The translations under genes and the position numbers were made by a program. Positions 30,565-38,551 of a stretch of 38,682 nt of DNA are shown one piece after another. The stretch is from Clostridiales bacterium (GTDB lineage: Bacteria > Bacillota > Clostridia > Monoglobales > WRBX01): assembly GCA_031261985.1 (NCBI GenBank), contig JAISIR010000017.1, positions 1-38,682 of the forward strand, written 5' to 3'. Within the stretch, counting starts at the first letter, position 1; every line of letters starts with the position of its first letter. Below the pieces are notes generated by a model that was given only the letters and a program-made list of their open reading frames with translations, was not told the DNA's origin and did not search any database.

Positions 30565-32742
30565 CTAAAACATCCCCATCTGTTCATCACTTGTCTTAAT
30601 AAAGCATCCCACAGCAGGTATATGCTTCGTCCTGTAGTAATTCATATCCGCAAAATCCACCGCCGTGATAGCACACACCCTATCTAGCACATCGCCCTTT
30701 TTAACCGTCATAACCGACACCCCTTGGCTAGACCGCGTCGCCTTCTCGTTAATCTCGCTGGTGTTAAACACTAAAACTTTTTTATTCTTAGTCATAGCAA
30801 CTAAATCACTATCGTCTTCTAAATATATCATATTAACTAAACTTTTGCCGCCAAAATACGCACTACCCAGCTTCTTTCTGTTAAGCTTAGTCTCGTAACT
30901 CTTAAGCGGAATCTTCGCCATCTTCCCATTCTCAAACGCAAATAAAAAATGTCCGTTAAAATCAACCGTCGCTTCTATGCCTACTATAGCCTCGTCCGTC
31001 TCGAACCCTAATAACGCAGGCAAATACTCACCTAAAGTCGAAGCCTTGCAATCGGATATCGTATGTGTCTTAACTTTATATACATTACACTTATTAGTAA
31101 ATACTAAAATTTCAGACTTATTAGTTATCTCTTTAGTCCATATAATCTCATCGCCCTCTTTAAGTTTATGCTCATTCCCCCCGCGCAGACTAATCATAGA
31201 TATCTTCTTTAAATATCCATCTCGCGTAGCAAACAATGTAAGGGCGTAATCCTCTATCTGCTCTACTATCTCAACCTCTTCTACACTATCTTCGGTTACT
31301 ACTTTAGTAAGCCTTTCTCTGCCATATTTCTTAGATATCTCTTTTAACTGAGTAATAATCACATCTTTTATCTTGCCCTCATCCGCCAATGTCGCACGCA
31401 TAGAGCTTATCTCATCAATCAAGCTTTCGATGTCGTTAATCCTCTTTAAAATATACTCTTTGTTTATATTGCGCAACTTAATCTCGGCAATAAACTCCGC
31501 CTGTTTGTCGTCTATCCCAAACCCCTTCATTAAATTAGGTACAACATCAACTTCTAGCTCTGTGTTGCGGATAATAGTAACCGCCTTATCAATATCAAGT
31601 AGAATCTTCTCTAACCCTTGTAATAAATGCAACCTCGCCGATTTCTTTTTAATATCAAACTCCAGCTGACGTTTTAAGCAATTAATCCTAAACGCGCTCC
31701 ACTCGCTTAAAATCTCGCCCACGCCCATAACCTTAGGAGTAACACCTATTAGCACATTAAAATTACAGCTAAAATTATCTTGCAACGGGGTATACTTAAA
31801 CAACTTCGCCATTAGCTGAGGCACATTCGCCCCGCGTTTTAAATCGATAGTTATCTTAAGTCCTTTTAAATCCGTCTCATCTCTAACGTCAGATATCTCT
31901 TTAACCCGCCCCTGCTTTATAAGGTCTACAATTTTATCTATTATCGCCTCGTTAGTGGTGGTGTAAGGAATCTGCGTTATATCTATACAATGATTCTTCG
32001 CATCATGCTTCCACACCGCACGCACTTTAAAAGAGCCTCGCCCAGTGTCATACACTTGCCGCGTCATCTCTTCGTTATATATTAACTCGCCACCGGTTGT
32101 AAAATCTGGCGCAATCAATGTCTTAGTTAAATCACACTTAGGGTTTTTAAGGTATGCAATTGCCGCCGCGCACACCTCTTTTAAATTAAAGCTACATATA
32201 TTAGAAGCCATTCCCACCGCTATCCCCTGGTTAGGGTTGACTAATATATTAGGAAACTTAGTCGGTAATAAAGTCGGCTCTTTCATCGTCCCATCATAAT
32301 TATCTATAAACTCAACCGTGTTCTTGTCTAGGTCGGCAAACATCTCGTTACATATATCAGCAAGCTTAACCTCGGTATAACGCGACGCTGCAAACGCCAT
32401 ATCGCGCGAGTATACTTTACCAAAATTCCCCTTACTATCTACCAAAGGATGCAACAGCGCATCATTACCTTGTGTTAAGCGCACCATTGTTTCGTATATA
32501 GCCATGTCGCCATGAGGATTCACGCGCATTGTCTGCCCTACAACATTAGCCGATTTCGTCCTCGTCCCGCTAAGCAGCCCCATTTTATACATAGTAAACA
32601 AAAGCTTACGATGCGCCGGCTTAAATCCATCAATCTCCGGTATGGCGCGGGATATAATTACACTCATAGCATAAGGCATATAATTTTGCTCTAAAGTTTC
32701 AGTTATCGGTTGTTCTGTAAAATATTTTTTAACGGAACCCAT
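30565..32742 (-). CDS. parC: type IIA DNA topoisomerase subunit A (ParC/GyrA-like)
   Basis: 725 aa. Winged-helix/tower domain with catalytic Tyr122 in AASRYTEVKL, GKVYSRDMAFAAS, and a truncated beta-pinwheel C-terminus (blades ALTLFATRDGYLKKISM, LLVFTN-type repeats). No GyrA-box QRRGGKG was seen, favouring topo IV. The quinolone-determining region reads VNPHGDMAIYETMVRLTQ: Met80 in the position of E. coli GyrA Ser83, Glu84 for Asp87. The partner parE/gyrB gene is not adjacent. RBS GAGGTG. Confidence 0.92.
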   Translation of the reverse strand: MGSVKKYFTEQPITETLEQNYMPYAMSVIISRAIPEIDGFKPAHRKLLFTMYKMGLLSGTRTKSANVVGQTMRVNPHGDMAIYETMVRLTQGNDALLHPLVDSKGNFGKVYSRDMAFAASRYTEVKLADICNEMFADLDKNTVEFIDNYDGTMKEPTLLPTKFPNILVNPNQGIAVGMASNICSFNLKEVCAAAIAYLKNPKCDLTKTLIAPDFTTGGELIYNEEMTRQVYDTGRGSFKVRAVWKHDAKNHCIDITQIPYTTTNEAIIDKIVDLIKQGRVKEISDVRDETDLKGLKITIDLKRGANVPQLMAKLFKYTPLQDNFSCNFNVLIGVTPKVMGVGEILSEWSAFRINCLKRQLEFDIKKKSARLHLLQGLEKILLDIDKAVTIIRNTELEVDVVPNLMKGFGIDDKQAEFIAEIKLRNINKEYILKRINDIESLIDEISSMRATLADEGKIKDVIITQLKEISKKYGRERLTKVVTEDSVEEVEIVEQIEDYALTLFATRDGYLKKISMISLRGGNEHKLKEGDEIIWTKEITNKSEILVFTNKCNVYKVKTHTISDCKASTLGEYLPALLGFETDEAIVGIEATVDFNGHFLFAFENGKMAKIPLKSYETKLNRKKLGSAYFGGKSLVNMIYLEDDSDLVAMTKNKKVLVFNTSEINEKATRSSQGVSVMTVKKGDVLDRVCAITAVDFADMNYYRTKHIPAVGCFIKTSDEQMGMF

Positions 32743-32766
32743 ATATATTACACCTCGGTTTCAATT

Positions 32767-32795
32767 ATTATATACCATTTAAGATAAAATGTCAA
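32767..32795 (-). promoter_or_regulatory. SigA promoter of the topoisomerase gene
   Basis: Minus strand TTGACA (32795-32790), 17 bp, TATAAT (32772-32767). Confidence 0.82.
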
Positions 32796-32841
32796 TTACT
32801 TTAGAAAAATCTTAAATTTAGTAAAAATTTCGTAATTTTGC

Positions 32842-32871
32842 TTGGTAGCTCGATGTTTTTTATTGTATAAT
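32842..32871 (+). promoter_or_regulatory. probable promoter of the phage-derived unit
   Basis: TTGGTA (32842-32847), 18 bp, TATAAT (32866-32871); leader about 57 nt. Confidence 0.6.
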
Positions 32872-32934
32872 GGTTAGAAATTAACATAACCAAGTAAAAA
32901 TTTAAAATCTATAAACAAAGGAGTTAAAAAAATT

Positions 32935-33774
32935 ATGTCAATCACAAAAAGGTACGATTTAAATATCGATTTATATCGCAAGCTTCCCCTTCCTACCGAT
33001 AGCTTTGCAATACAAAACGATAGCAACAGTTACGAGTTTTATTTAAACTTAAAACGTCGGCTAGATATTTTCGATTTATCCGACGCCACCTACACTACCA
33101 TTACATATAACCGCGAAGATGGTACTCAGGTGGTAGCAAGCGGCATTATTTACGATGCACCACTAGGCATTATTAAGGCAGTTGTCCCGACAGAAATCCT
33201 TTCTAATTATGGCAAAATCACCGCTAGTATAGAGGTATTTTCTAGCGGTGATGTTAAAACTAGCTTTAGTGGGTTCGAGTTCTTTATCCAACGCAATCCC
33301 GATTATAGCGACGAAATCGAGTCTACAAACGAGTACCCCGTGCTAACCACCCTTATCACCCAAGCAGGCGAGTATATCAATACAAAAATCGGACCAAAAG
33401 GCGATAAAGGCGACCCTGGCGATAAAGGTGAAAAAGGTGATAAAGGCGATAAGGGCGATCAGGGCGAGCAAGGTATTCAAGGCATCCAAGGTATTCAAGG
33501 CGAAAAAGGCGACCAGGGTGACGCAGGCGAAAAAGGCGACCAGGGTGAGCAAGGCATTCAGGGCGAAAAAGGCGAGCCAGGCGAAGGAGCTTTAGAAATA
33601 TCTGGCGCACTTACCGCTCATGTAACAAATGCCGAAGTACATATTACCGCCTTAGAACGCAGCGAATGGAATGGTCTGTCTGCCGAAATTTCGTCTTTAG
33701 ATGGCAGAGTAGATGTTTTAGAAACACTTACAGATGGCTTAGATGAAGCATTAGAGGCAATAGTAGGAGAGTAA
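32935..33774 (+). CDS. BppU-like phage baseplate protein with collagen-like repeats
   Basis: 279 aa. Residues 1-120 resemble the N-terminal domain of phage baseplate upper proteins (ITYNREDGTQVVASGIIYDA, IIKAVVPTEILSNYGKITASIEV..., FEFFIQRNPD). Residues 153-217 are about 21 uninterrupted G-X-Y triplets (GDKGDPGDKGEKGDKGDKGD and GIQGIQGIQGEKG types), expected to form a trimeric collagen helix. The C-terminus (HVTNAEVHITALERSEWN, then a coiled coil) is a fibre trimerisation/attachment-like end. RBS AAGGAG. Head of a unit with a fibre-like gene and a holin. Confidence 0.82.
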   Translation: MSITKRYDLNIDLYRKLPLPTDSFAIQNDSNSYEFYLNLKRRLDIFDLSDATYTTITYNREDGTQVVASGIIYDAPLGIIKAVVPTEILSNYGKITASIEVFSSGDVKTSFSGFEFFIQRNPDYSDEIESTNEYPVLTTLITQAGEYINTKIGPKGDKGDPGDKGEKGDKGDKGDQGEQGIQGIQGIQGEKGDQGDAGEKGDQGEQGIQGEKGEPGEGALEISGALTAHVTNAEVHITALERSEWNGLSAEISSLDGRVDVLETLTDGLDEALEAIVGE

Positions 33775-33800
33775 AAGATAATATAAAAGGAGTGAAACAA

Positions 33801-35138
33801 ATGTCAATATCAACAAACTTAACACAAATAGCAACCGAAAAAGATAACTTAAAACAATCACTTATTAGCAAGGGCGTCAACATGTCTGGCGTGCCATTTA
33901 CCAATTACCACACACAAATAGATAACCTAACCACAGGCGGTAGCGGCAGTGACGGCGGCGCAGGCTCGCTTAACCCCGTCACATACAACTGGGGCAACAT
34001 GTGGAAGACTAACGACGACCAATGGTACCAGTTCGACGAAGCACTAGCCGAAGCGCCAGAGATTAGCGGATATACCAAGTTTGCCGTGATAATATGTACC
34101 GACGCGCATGGCAACGAAAATAGTCTAGTTAATACATTTCAAATACGTAATTTGTTTTCTTTAGATCCAATGAATCCAGACATAGACACCGCAGGAAATA
34201 TTGGGAATGGCACAATGACCGACGGAACATCGGCATTTAAGTACTATACAAGCGCAGGCAAAACTTTAGAAAGCAAAACTGGTTCTAGTGAATTATTTTA
34301 CGCAGATGACGCTTTAGGCAAGCCATACTACGAAAACGGCGAGCTAAAGTTTCACACACGATACGTTGTAGTCTATCATAAAAATGGTCTAAATCAGGCT
34401 GTTGTGCGTTGCAGAAATATAAGCATTTTAAGAATATTTGTAAAAAACATGAAGCTTGGTTGGAACATGTTTTACATGGATAGTTATTCCTATACTTACA
34501 GCCTTCAACGCGAATATAATAACAGGTCTTACGCATTGCGCGAAATTGTAACACAAAATACAACCAACATAGCAAATCAATTACATTCACTAACATCACG
34601 TTACTATAGCGATTGTTTCGGCGGATTCTCTCCATATATAAATTCACTGCCTAGTTTAAATGGCGTTACCACGCTAGCGGCTAATACTTATACGCACATA
34701 TACTCTCCCGCCATTACCGAGCTCAGCCTACCTTCTAGCTTTTCAACCATAGCAGGCAGTAGCGATTACGCTACTTTAAGCGATAAATGGGGATATCGCG
34801 CCGTTATTAATAGCTGCCCATTGGTTAAAAAAGTAACGTTAAATAGCGTACCAACGGTAGAAGCTAATCTGCACGACCGCGCATTGCTCGATAACATGGT
34901 AGGGCTAGAAAAAATTGTTGTCCCAAACGGCATTAATTTAAGATGGTTCTGTTTTGCGCGCATGCCAATGTTAAGCAAAGCAAATTTACTTGATATAATA
35001 AACAAATCTGCAAGCGGCACGGGCGATGTTTATTTAGGCACACAAAATTACTATAAGCTATCTAATAGCGAGCGCAATTTAATAACCGGCAAAGGCTACA
35101 CAATTGTAAGAACATCTGGCGGTCCTGAAACACCATAA
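33801..35138 (+). CDS. phage tail fibre-like surface protein
   Basis: 445 aa from ATG 33801; a GTG at 33792 lies inside the SD AAAGGAG. The N-terminal MSISTNLTQIATEKDNLKQSLISKGVNMSG-type block is common in phage tail/fibre proteins of Firmicutes. Then a Gly/Ser linker (GGSGSDGGAGS) and a large beta-rich region with leucine-rich-repeat-like steps near the end (ITELSLPSSFSTIA, LVKKVTLNSVPTV, LEKIVVPNGINL), resembling BspA-like repeats. No signal peptide. The adhesion target is unknown. Confidence 0.65.
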   Translation: MSISTNLTQIATEKDNLKQSLISKGVNMSGVPFTNYHTQIDNLTTGGSGSDGGAGSLNPVTYNWGNMWKTNDDQWYQFDEALAEAPEISGYTKFAVIICTDAHGNENSLVNTFQIRNLFSLDPMNPDIDTAGNIGNGTMTDGTSAFKYYTSAGKTLESKTGSSELFYADDALGKPYYENGELKFHTRYVVVYHKNGLNQAVVRCRNISILRIFVKNMKLGWNMFYMDSYSYTYSLQREYNNRSYALREIVTQNTTNIANQLHSLTSRYYSDCFGGFSPYINSLPSLNGVTTLAANTYTHIYSPAITELSLPSSFSTIAGSSDYATLSDKWGYRAVINSCPLVKKVTLNSVPTVEANLHDRALLDNMVGLEKIVVPNGINLRWFCFARMPMLSKANLLDIINKSASGTGDVYLGTQNYYKLSNSERNLITGKGYTIVRTSGGPETP

Positions 35139-35158
35139 ACGAAAGGTGATGATATAAA

Positions 35159-35545
35159 TTGGATAAAATAATAAACGTAATTAAAGTAGCGTTTGCCATA
35201 CTCGGCGGCACGTTAGAGTTCGCTCTCGGCGGCTGCGATATGTTGCTATCCGTGTTGATTTCGTTAACCGTGCTAGACTTTATCAGCGGTGTGGTATTAG
35301 CGGTTATGAACAAAGAGCTACAAAGCGGCGCAGCGTACAACGGCATCGCAAAAAAGATAGGCATATACATTATAATCTCGATGTCGGTGCTAGTCGGCTA
35401 CGCAATTAAAACGCCCGAGCTAAGGGGTATAATTATCGGCTTTTATATAGCCCACGAAGCAATATCAATTGTAGAGAATTGCGCCGCCTTGGGCTTGCCT
35501 ATCCCACAAAAAATAAAAGATGTATTAGCACAAATAAAAAATTGA
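35159..35545 (+). CDS. phage holin (TcdE/phage_holin_4 family)
   Basis: 128 aa, three hydrophobic segments (about 8-24, 28-50, 65-85). LISLTVLDFISGVVLAVMNKELQSGAAYNGIAKKIGIYI and a GFYIAHEAISIVENCAALGLPIP segment are characteristic of the TcdE/Cph1 holin family. Starts at TTG with AAGGTGA eight bases upstream. TcdE homologues can release large proteins without lysis. No endolysin gene is next to it. Confidence 0.9.
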   Translation: MDKIINVIKVAFAILGGTLEFALGGCDMLLSVLISLTVLDFISGVVLAVMNKELQSGAAYNGIAKKIGIYIIISMSVLVGYAIKTPELRGIIIGFYIAHEAISIVENCAALGLPIPQKIKDVLAQIKN

Positions 35546-35579
35546 TGTTTTTAGAATATACCCGAATTGTTAACAATCC

Positions 35580-35594
35580 GTCATTGCGGGCTCC
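35580..35594. repeat. terminal fragment of the 98-bp element
   Basis: GTCATTGCGGGCTCC repeats the left end of copy B, which starts 39 bp further on. An abortive or partial copy. Confidence 0.65.
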
Positions 35595-35618
35595 AGCGTT
35601 TCACTTTGTACGAAAATC

Positions 35619-35716
35619 GTCATTGCGGGCTCCGACCCGCAATCTATACACTTTGTTTGAATGATATCAGTCGATTACAATATAGCGTATAGATTCCGCG
35701 TCAAGCGCGGAATGAC
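35619..35716. mobile_element. 98-bp palindromic repeat element, copy B
   Basis: Same length and core as 12311-12408. Left hairpin TTGCGGG/CCCGCAA, right hairpin TTCCGCG/CGCGGAA. Relative to copy A the G/C stems are exchanged or altered on both strands together so that pairing is kept. Confidence 0.8.
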
Positions 35717-35741
35717 AGTTTTGCAACATTATAAACACCAC

Positions 35742-35775
35742 AAAAAAAGACTATTCTTATGAATAGTCTTTTTTT
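35742..35775. terminator. bidirectional terminator between the holin unit and the surface-protein gene
   Basis: Perfect 15-bp stem AAAAAAAGACTATTC / GAATAGTCTTTTTTT around TTAT. Serves both convergent genes. Confidence 0.9.
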
Positions 35776-35790
35776 ATACATTGATAATAC

Positions 35791-37590
35791 TTATTGTGGT
35801 ACATGTTGAACAGGTTTCACAGGCGCTTGAGTGCCTTGAGTACCTTGTGTTTGCGTGCCTTGTGTTTGACCAGTTGCTTTTTCAGTAGCTGCTCTGTGCT
35901 CACGCAAAGCGTTTAAGCTTTCGGTAACAATAGTAGAACGTTGTTCAACGGTAAACGAGCTCCTGCTAGCAAAATTTTCGTTAGACAAAGTAAACTCTAT
36001 CTCTGTATTTTCTTGCACATTATTGGTATAATTCGGGTCAACCTCTGTTACAGGCGCAGTTGTTCCAACTGTTGTTTCAACAGGCGCAGCCGTTGTTGTT
36101 ACAACAGGCGCAGTTGTAGTAACCACTGGTTCTGTAGCCGCTGTTGTAATTTCTGGCTCTGTAACCGCTGTTGTTGTTACAACTGGGAACTCTGACTCGG
36201 TATTAGATATTACCTGATCAGTTGTCGTCTCTGGTACCGTCGTGGTAATCGGTGTCGTCGTGGTAATCGGTTCTGTCGTCGTCGTCACAACAGGTCCATT
36301 TGGTCCACCACCAGGACCGCCAGGTGTAGGTTTATCCATACCCTTGTCGCCACACTTACACTCATATATGTTATAAATCTCATTCCATGTAGTACTACTA
36401 TTATAATAATTATTCTCTTCAAAAAGTTGATAATAATTATTTTCTTCAAAAAGCTGATAAGTAATATTAGTAACAGGATCGCGTTTAGACAACTCGTCAA
36501 CTATAAGCGTTAAGTCGTTAATCTCTAGTTGTAATGCCTTATACCTTGCATCACTAAACAAGTTCTTCCAGAAATTATAATTGTCTTGAGGGTTCTTAGG
36601 GTCGTAAGGTTGTTCTGGATGCTCTTGGTTCCAAACAGCAATTGGGAACTTAATATCAATCTCTAATTTATTAATCCTATTGGTAATTTGAGTTAAATCA
36701 ACCTCTATACCGTCGATTCTAATGTTTGTATCGCCAATACTTTGCTCTACATTCTCAAATCTTTGGTATAAACTAGTAAACTTCCCGTCGATATCTAACT
36801 TAAATAAGTCCAGCTTCTTCTCAAACTCACCCATCTCACCAAACTCTGGGTAGGCTTCACTATCTGCCCATAAAAAGTGTGTAGTATAATGGAAAGGTTT
36901 TACATTCGCGCCGTCACCTCTAATAGCTTTTTCAAACATATTAGCATCTTCGGTTGCAACAGCACCAACATAGTACACAACATTACCCAACCACTGTTTA
37001 TCAAAGCTAATGTGATGGACAGCATCTCTTTCAGCAGCTTTAGCAACATCAACCTTTTGCTGGTCGGTAAGTTTGTTAACATCTAGTTTATTAGTAGTTA
37101 CATAATCGTTATACGCTTTTTTATAAGCTGCATTATAATCTTCAGCATACTCACTAAAAATATCGATTACATCCGAGATAGAACCATTAAAAGGATTAAA
37201 GACATTTTGCTTTGCGTAAGGGTCTTCGCCACCAATAATCGGTCGCCCGTTACCATCAAGCATAAGCTTTTTAAAAGGCACACCGTCAACCTCTTCAGTT
37301 GTTGTTAAAACACCTAGGTCAACAGCTACAGGCGCCCCGTCTTCGTTACCACGGAAACTATCGCCTATATCTTTTCTATCTTGCTCGCTAATAGCATCGC
37401 CTGTAGCGTTCAAGCCTAAGAATCCACCCACAGCTAAACCTGCCGCTGCAACAACCGCTACCACACGTTTTACAATAGGTCCTTTCTTTTTAGGTTTAGG
37501 TACATAGATTTCTTCCTTTGGTTCAGCATTCAAATTTAAATCTAAATCAGAATCTAAATCAGTATTAAAATAATCACCAAATTTTGGCAT
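35791..37590 (-). CDS. large membrane-anchored, Thr-rich surface protein, unknown
   Basis: 599 aa from ATG 37590, eight bases after AAGGGG; a GTG nine bases upstream lies at the SD. An acidic cytoplasmic tail (1-38) is followed by KPKKKG and one TM helix (about 42-61), so most of the protein is outside (type II). Residues about 65-250 form a globular domain of unknown fold; 257-315 is coiled coil; YQLFEENNY is perfectly duplicated near 378-395; a CxC pair follows (ECKCG); 436-525 is a Thr/Pro-rich, mucin-like stalk; the tail has QGTQTQGTQGTQ. No sortase motif. Carries a PhoP/WalR-type operator. Function unknown. Confidence 0.75.
   Translation of the reverse strand: MPKFGDYFNTDLDSDLDLNLNAEPKEEIYVPKPKKKGPIVKRVVAVVAAAGLAVGGFLGLNATGDAISEQDRKDIGDSFRGNEDGAPVAVDLGVLTTTEEVDGVPFKKLMLDGNGRPIIGGEDPYAKQNVFNPFNGSISDVIDIFSEYAEDYNAAYKKAYNDYVTTNKLDVNKLTDQQKVDVAKAAERDAVHHISFDKQWLGNVVYYVGAVATEDANMFEKAIRGDGANVKPFHYTTHFLWADSEAYPEFGEMGEFEKKLDLFKLDIDGKFTSLYQRFENVEQSIGDTNIRIDGIEVDLTQITNRINKLEIDIKFPIAVWNQEHPEQPYDPKNPQDNYNFWKNLFSDARYKALQLEINDLTLIVDELSKRDPVTNITYQLFEENNYYQLFEENNYYNSSTTWNEIYNIYECKCGDKGMDKPTPGGPGGGPNGPVVTTTTEPITTTTPITTTVPETTTDQVISNTESEFPVVTTTAVTEPEITTAATEPVVTTTAPVVTTTAAPVETTVGTTAPVTEVDPNYTNNVQENTEIEFTLSNENFASRSSFTVEQRSTIVTESLNALREHRAATEKATGQTQGTQTQGTQGTQAPVKPVQHVPQ
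36406..36459. repeat. 27-bp in-frame tandem duplication within the surface-protein gene
   Basis: Two copies of a 27-bp unit, differing at two synonymous positions, encode YQLFEENNY twice. The synonymous changes show that it is not brand-new. Confidence 0.85.
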
Positions 37591-37645
37591 ATCAAACACC
37601 CCTTATAAAAAACTTTATTTCTCAAAATATTTTTGTTACACTTAC

Positions 37646-37674
37646 ATTATACAACAAAAAAAAACTTTTTTCAA
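37646..37674 (-). promoter_or_regulatory. SigA promoter of the surface-protein gene
   Basis: Minus strand TTGAAA (37674-37669), 17 bp, TATAAT (37651-37646). Confidence 0.8.
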
Positions 37675-37693
37675 GTACCTAAAAGCCCTTTTA

Positions 37694-37721
37694 TGTTAAA
37701 TTTGTGTTAAATTTTCATTAA
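37694..37721 (-). promoter_or_regulatory. TTAACA direct repeats (PhoP/WalR-type operator)
   Basis: Minus strand TTAATG (37721), TTAACA (37710), TTAACA (37699), 11-bp period; the last begins 25 bp before the -35 box. Shares the extended string TTAACACAAATTTAACATAA with the site at 10853. Confidence 0.62.
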
Positions 37722-37777
37722 ATTTTAAATTTTTTTCATTTTTTAGCCCTTTTTTTAACACTTTTACTAAAAATATA

Positions 37778-37806
37778 TTGATTTTTTTATTAAAATATGA
37801 TAAACT
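37778..37806 (+). promoter_or_regulatory. probable promoter of the SDR gene
   Basis: TTGATT (37778-37783), 17 bp, TAAACT (37801-37806). It overlaps the upstream part of the open frame, supporting the downstream start at 37844. Confidence 0.5.
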
Positions 37807-37843
37807 TTACCCACTAAATAGTGTTTATAAAGGAACATTTCCA

Positions 37844-38551
37844 ATGAAAAATATTAAAAACATCTTAATAACAGGTGCAAGCGGTGGCATAGGCAGCGCA
37901 ATTAGCAAGCAATTAATAACTAATTACCCCGCTGCTAATGTGTTTTCGATATATAATCATCACCAACCCTTATATGGCATACCATATAAGGCAGATTTAA
38001 CTTCCCCTAGCGAGATATCTACCCTTTTTAGCACAATAACTAATAAATATGGCACAATCGATATATTAATTAATTGCGCAGGCATAAGCCTAACTAAACA
38101 GGTGCAAGATACAACCCTAGATGAATGGGATTCTATTTTTAACACTAACGCTCGCGCTACTTTTTTGTGCTGCAAACACGCTCTACCAAGCATGATATCC
38201 GCCAAAAGGGGAGTTATAGTAAACGTTTCATCTATATGGGGGGTATCAGGCGCATCATGCGAGGCGATATATTCTGCCAGCAAGGGCGCGGTCGAGATAT
38301 TTACAAAATCGTTAGCAAAAGAGGTCGCACCAAGCAACATCCGCGTAAATAGCGTAGCCCCTGGCGCAATAGATACTAATATGTTAGATAGCTTAAATAA
38401 CGAAGACAAAAATATAGTGCGCAACCAAACCCCTCTAGGTAGGCTTGGCACACCAGAAGATATCGCCCAAGCAGTCGCATTTTTGGCAAGTGATTCCGCC
38501 TCGTTTATAACTGGTCACACATTAATAGTAGACGGCGGGCTTACATTGTAG
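37844..38551 (+). CDS. short-chain dehydrogenase/reductase (FabG-like)
   Basis: 235 aa from ATG 37844 with AAAGGAA upstream. NAD(P)-binding TGASGGIG (about 10-17), NCAG, catalytic Ser in NVSSIWG, YSASK (Tyr/Lys), NSVAPGAIDTNM, and C-terminal FITGHTLIVDGG. The fold and length fit 3-oxoacyl-ACP reductase (FabG), but no fatty-acid genes adjoin it, so another keto- or sugar-alcohol substrate is possible. Confidence 0.9.
   Translation: MKNIKNILITGASGGIGSAISKQLITNYPAANVFSIYNHHQPLYGIPYKADLTSPSEISTLFSTITNKYGTIDILINCAGISLTKQVQDTTLDEWDSIFNTNARATFLCCKHALPSMISAKRGVIVNVSSIWGVSGASCEAIYSASKGAVEIFTKSLAKEVAPSNIRVNSVAPGAIDTNMLDSLNNEDKNIVRNQTPLGRLGTPEDIAQAVAFLASDSASFITGHTLIVDGGLTL

Noticed and set aside
32879-32886. 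Single TTAACA before the phage-derived unit as a fourth operator
   Set aside because: Only one unit, and it lies downstream of the -10 box.
33391-33590. Regular repeats resembling a CRISPR array
   Set aside because: They are 9-bp G-X-Y collagen codons in frame, with no spacers. No cas genes in the window.
37778-37843. 22-residue extension of the SDR protein
   Set aside because: It overlaps a plausible promoter; the Rossmann motif begins right after ATG 37844, which has an SD.
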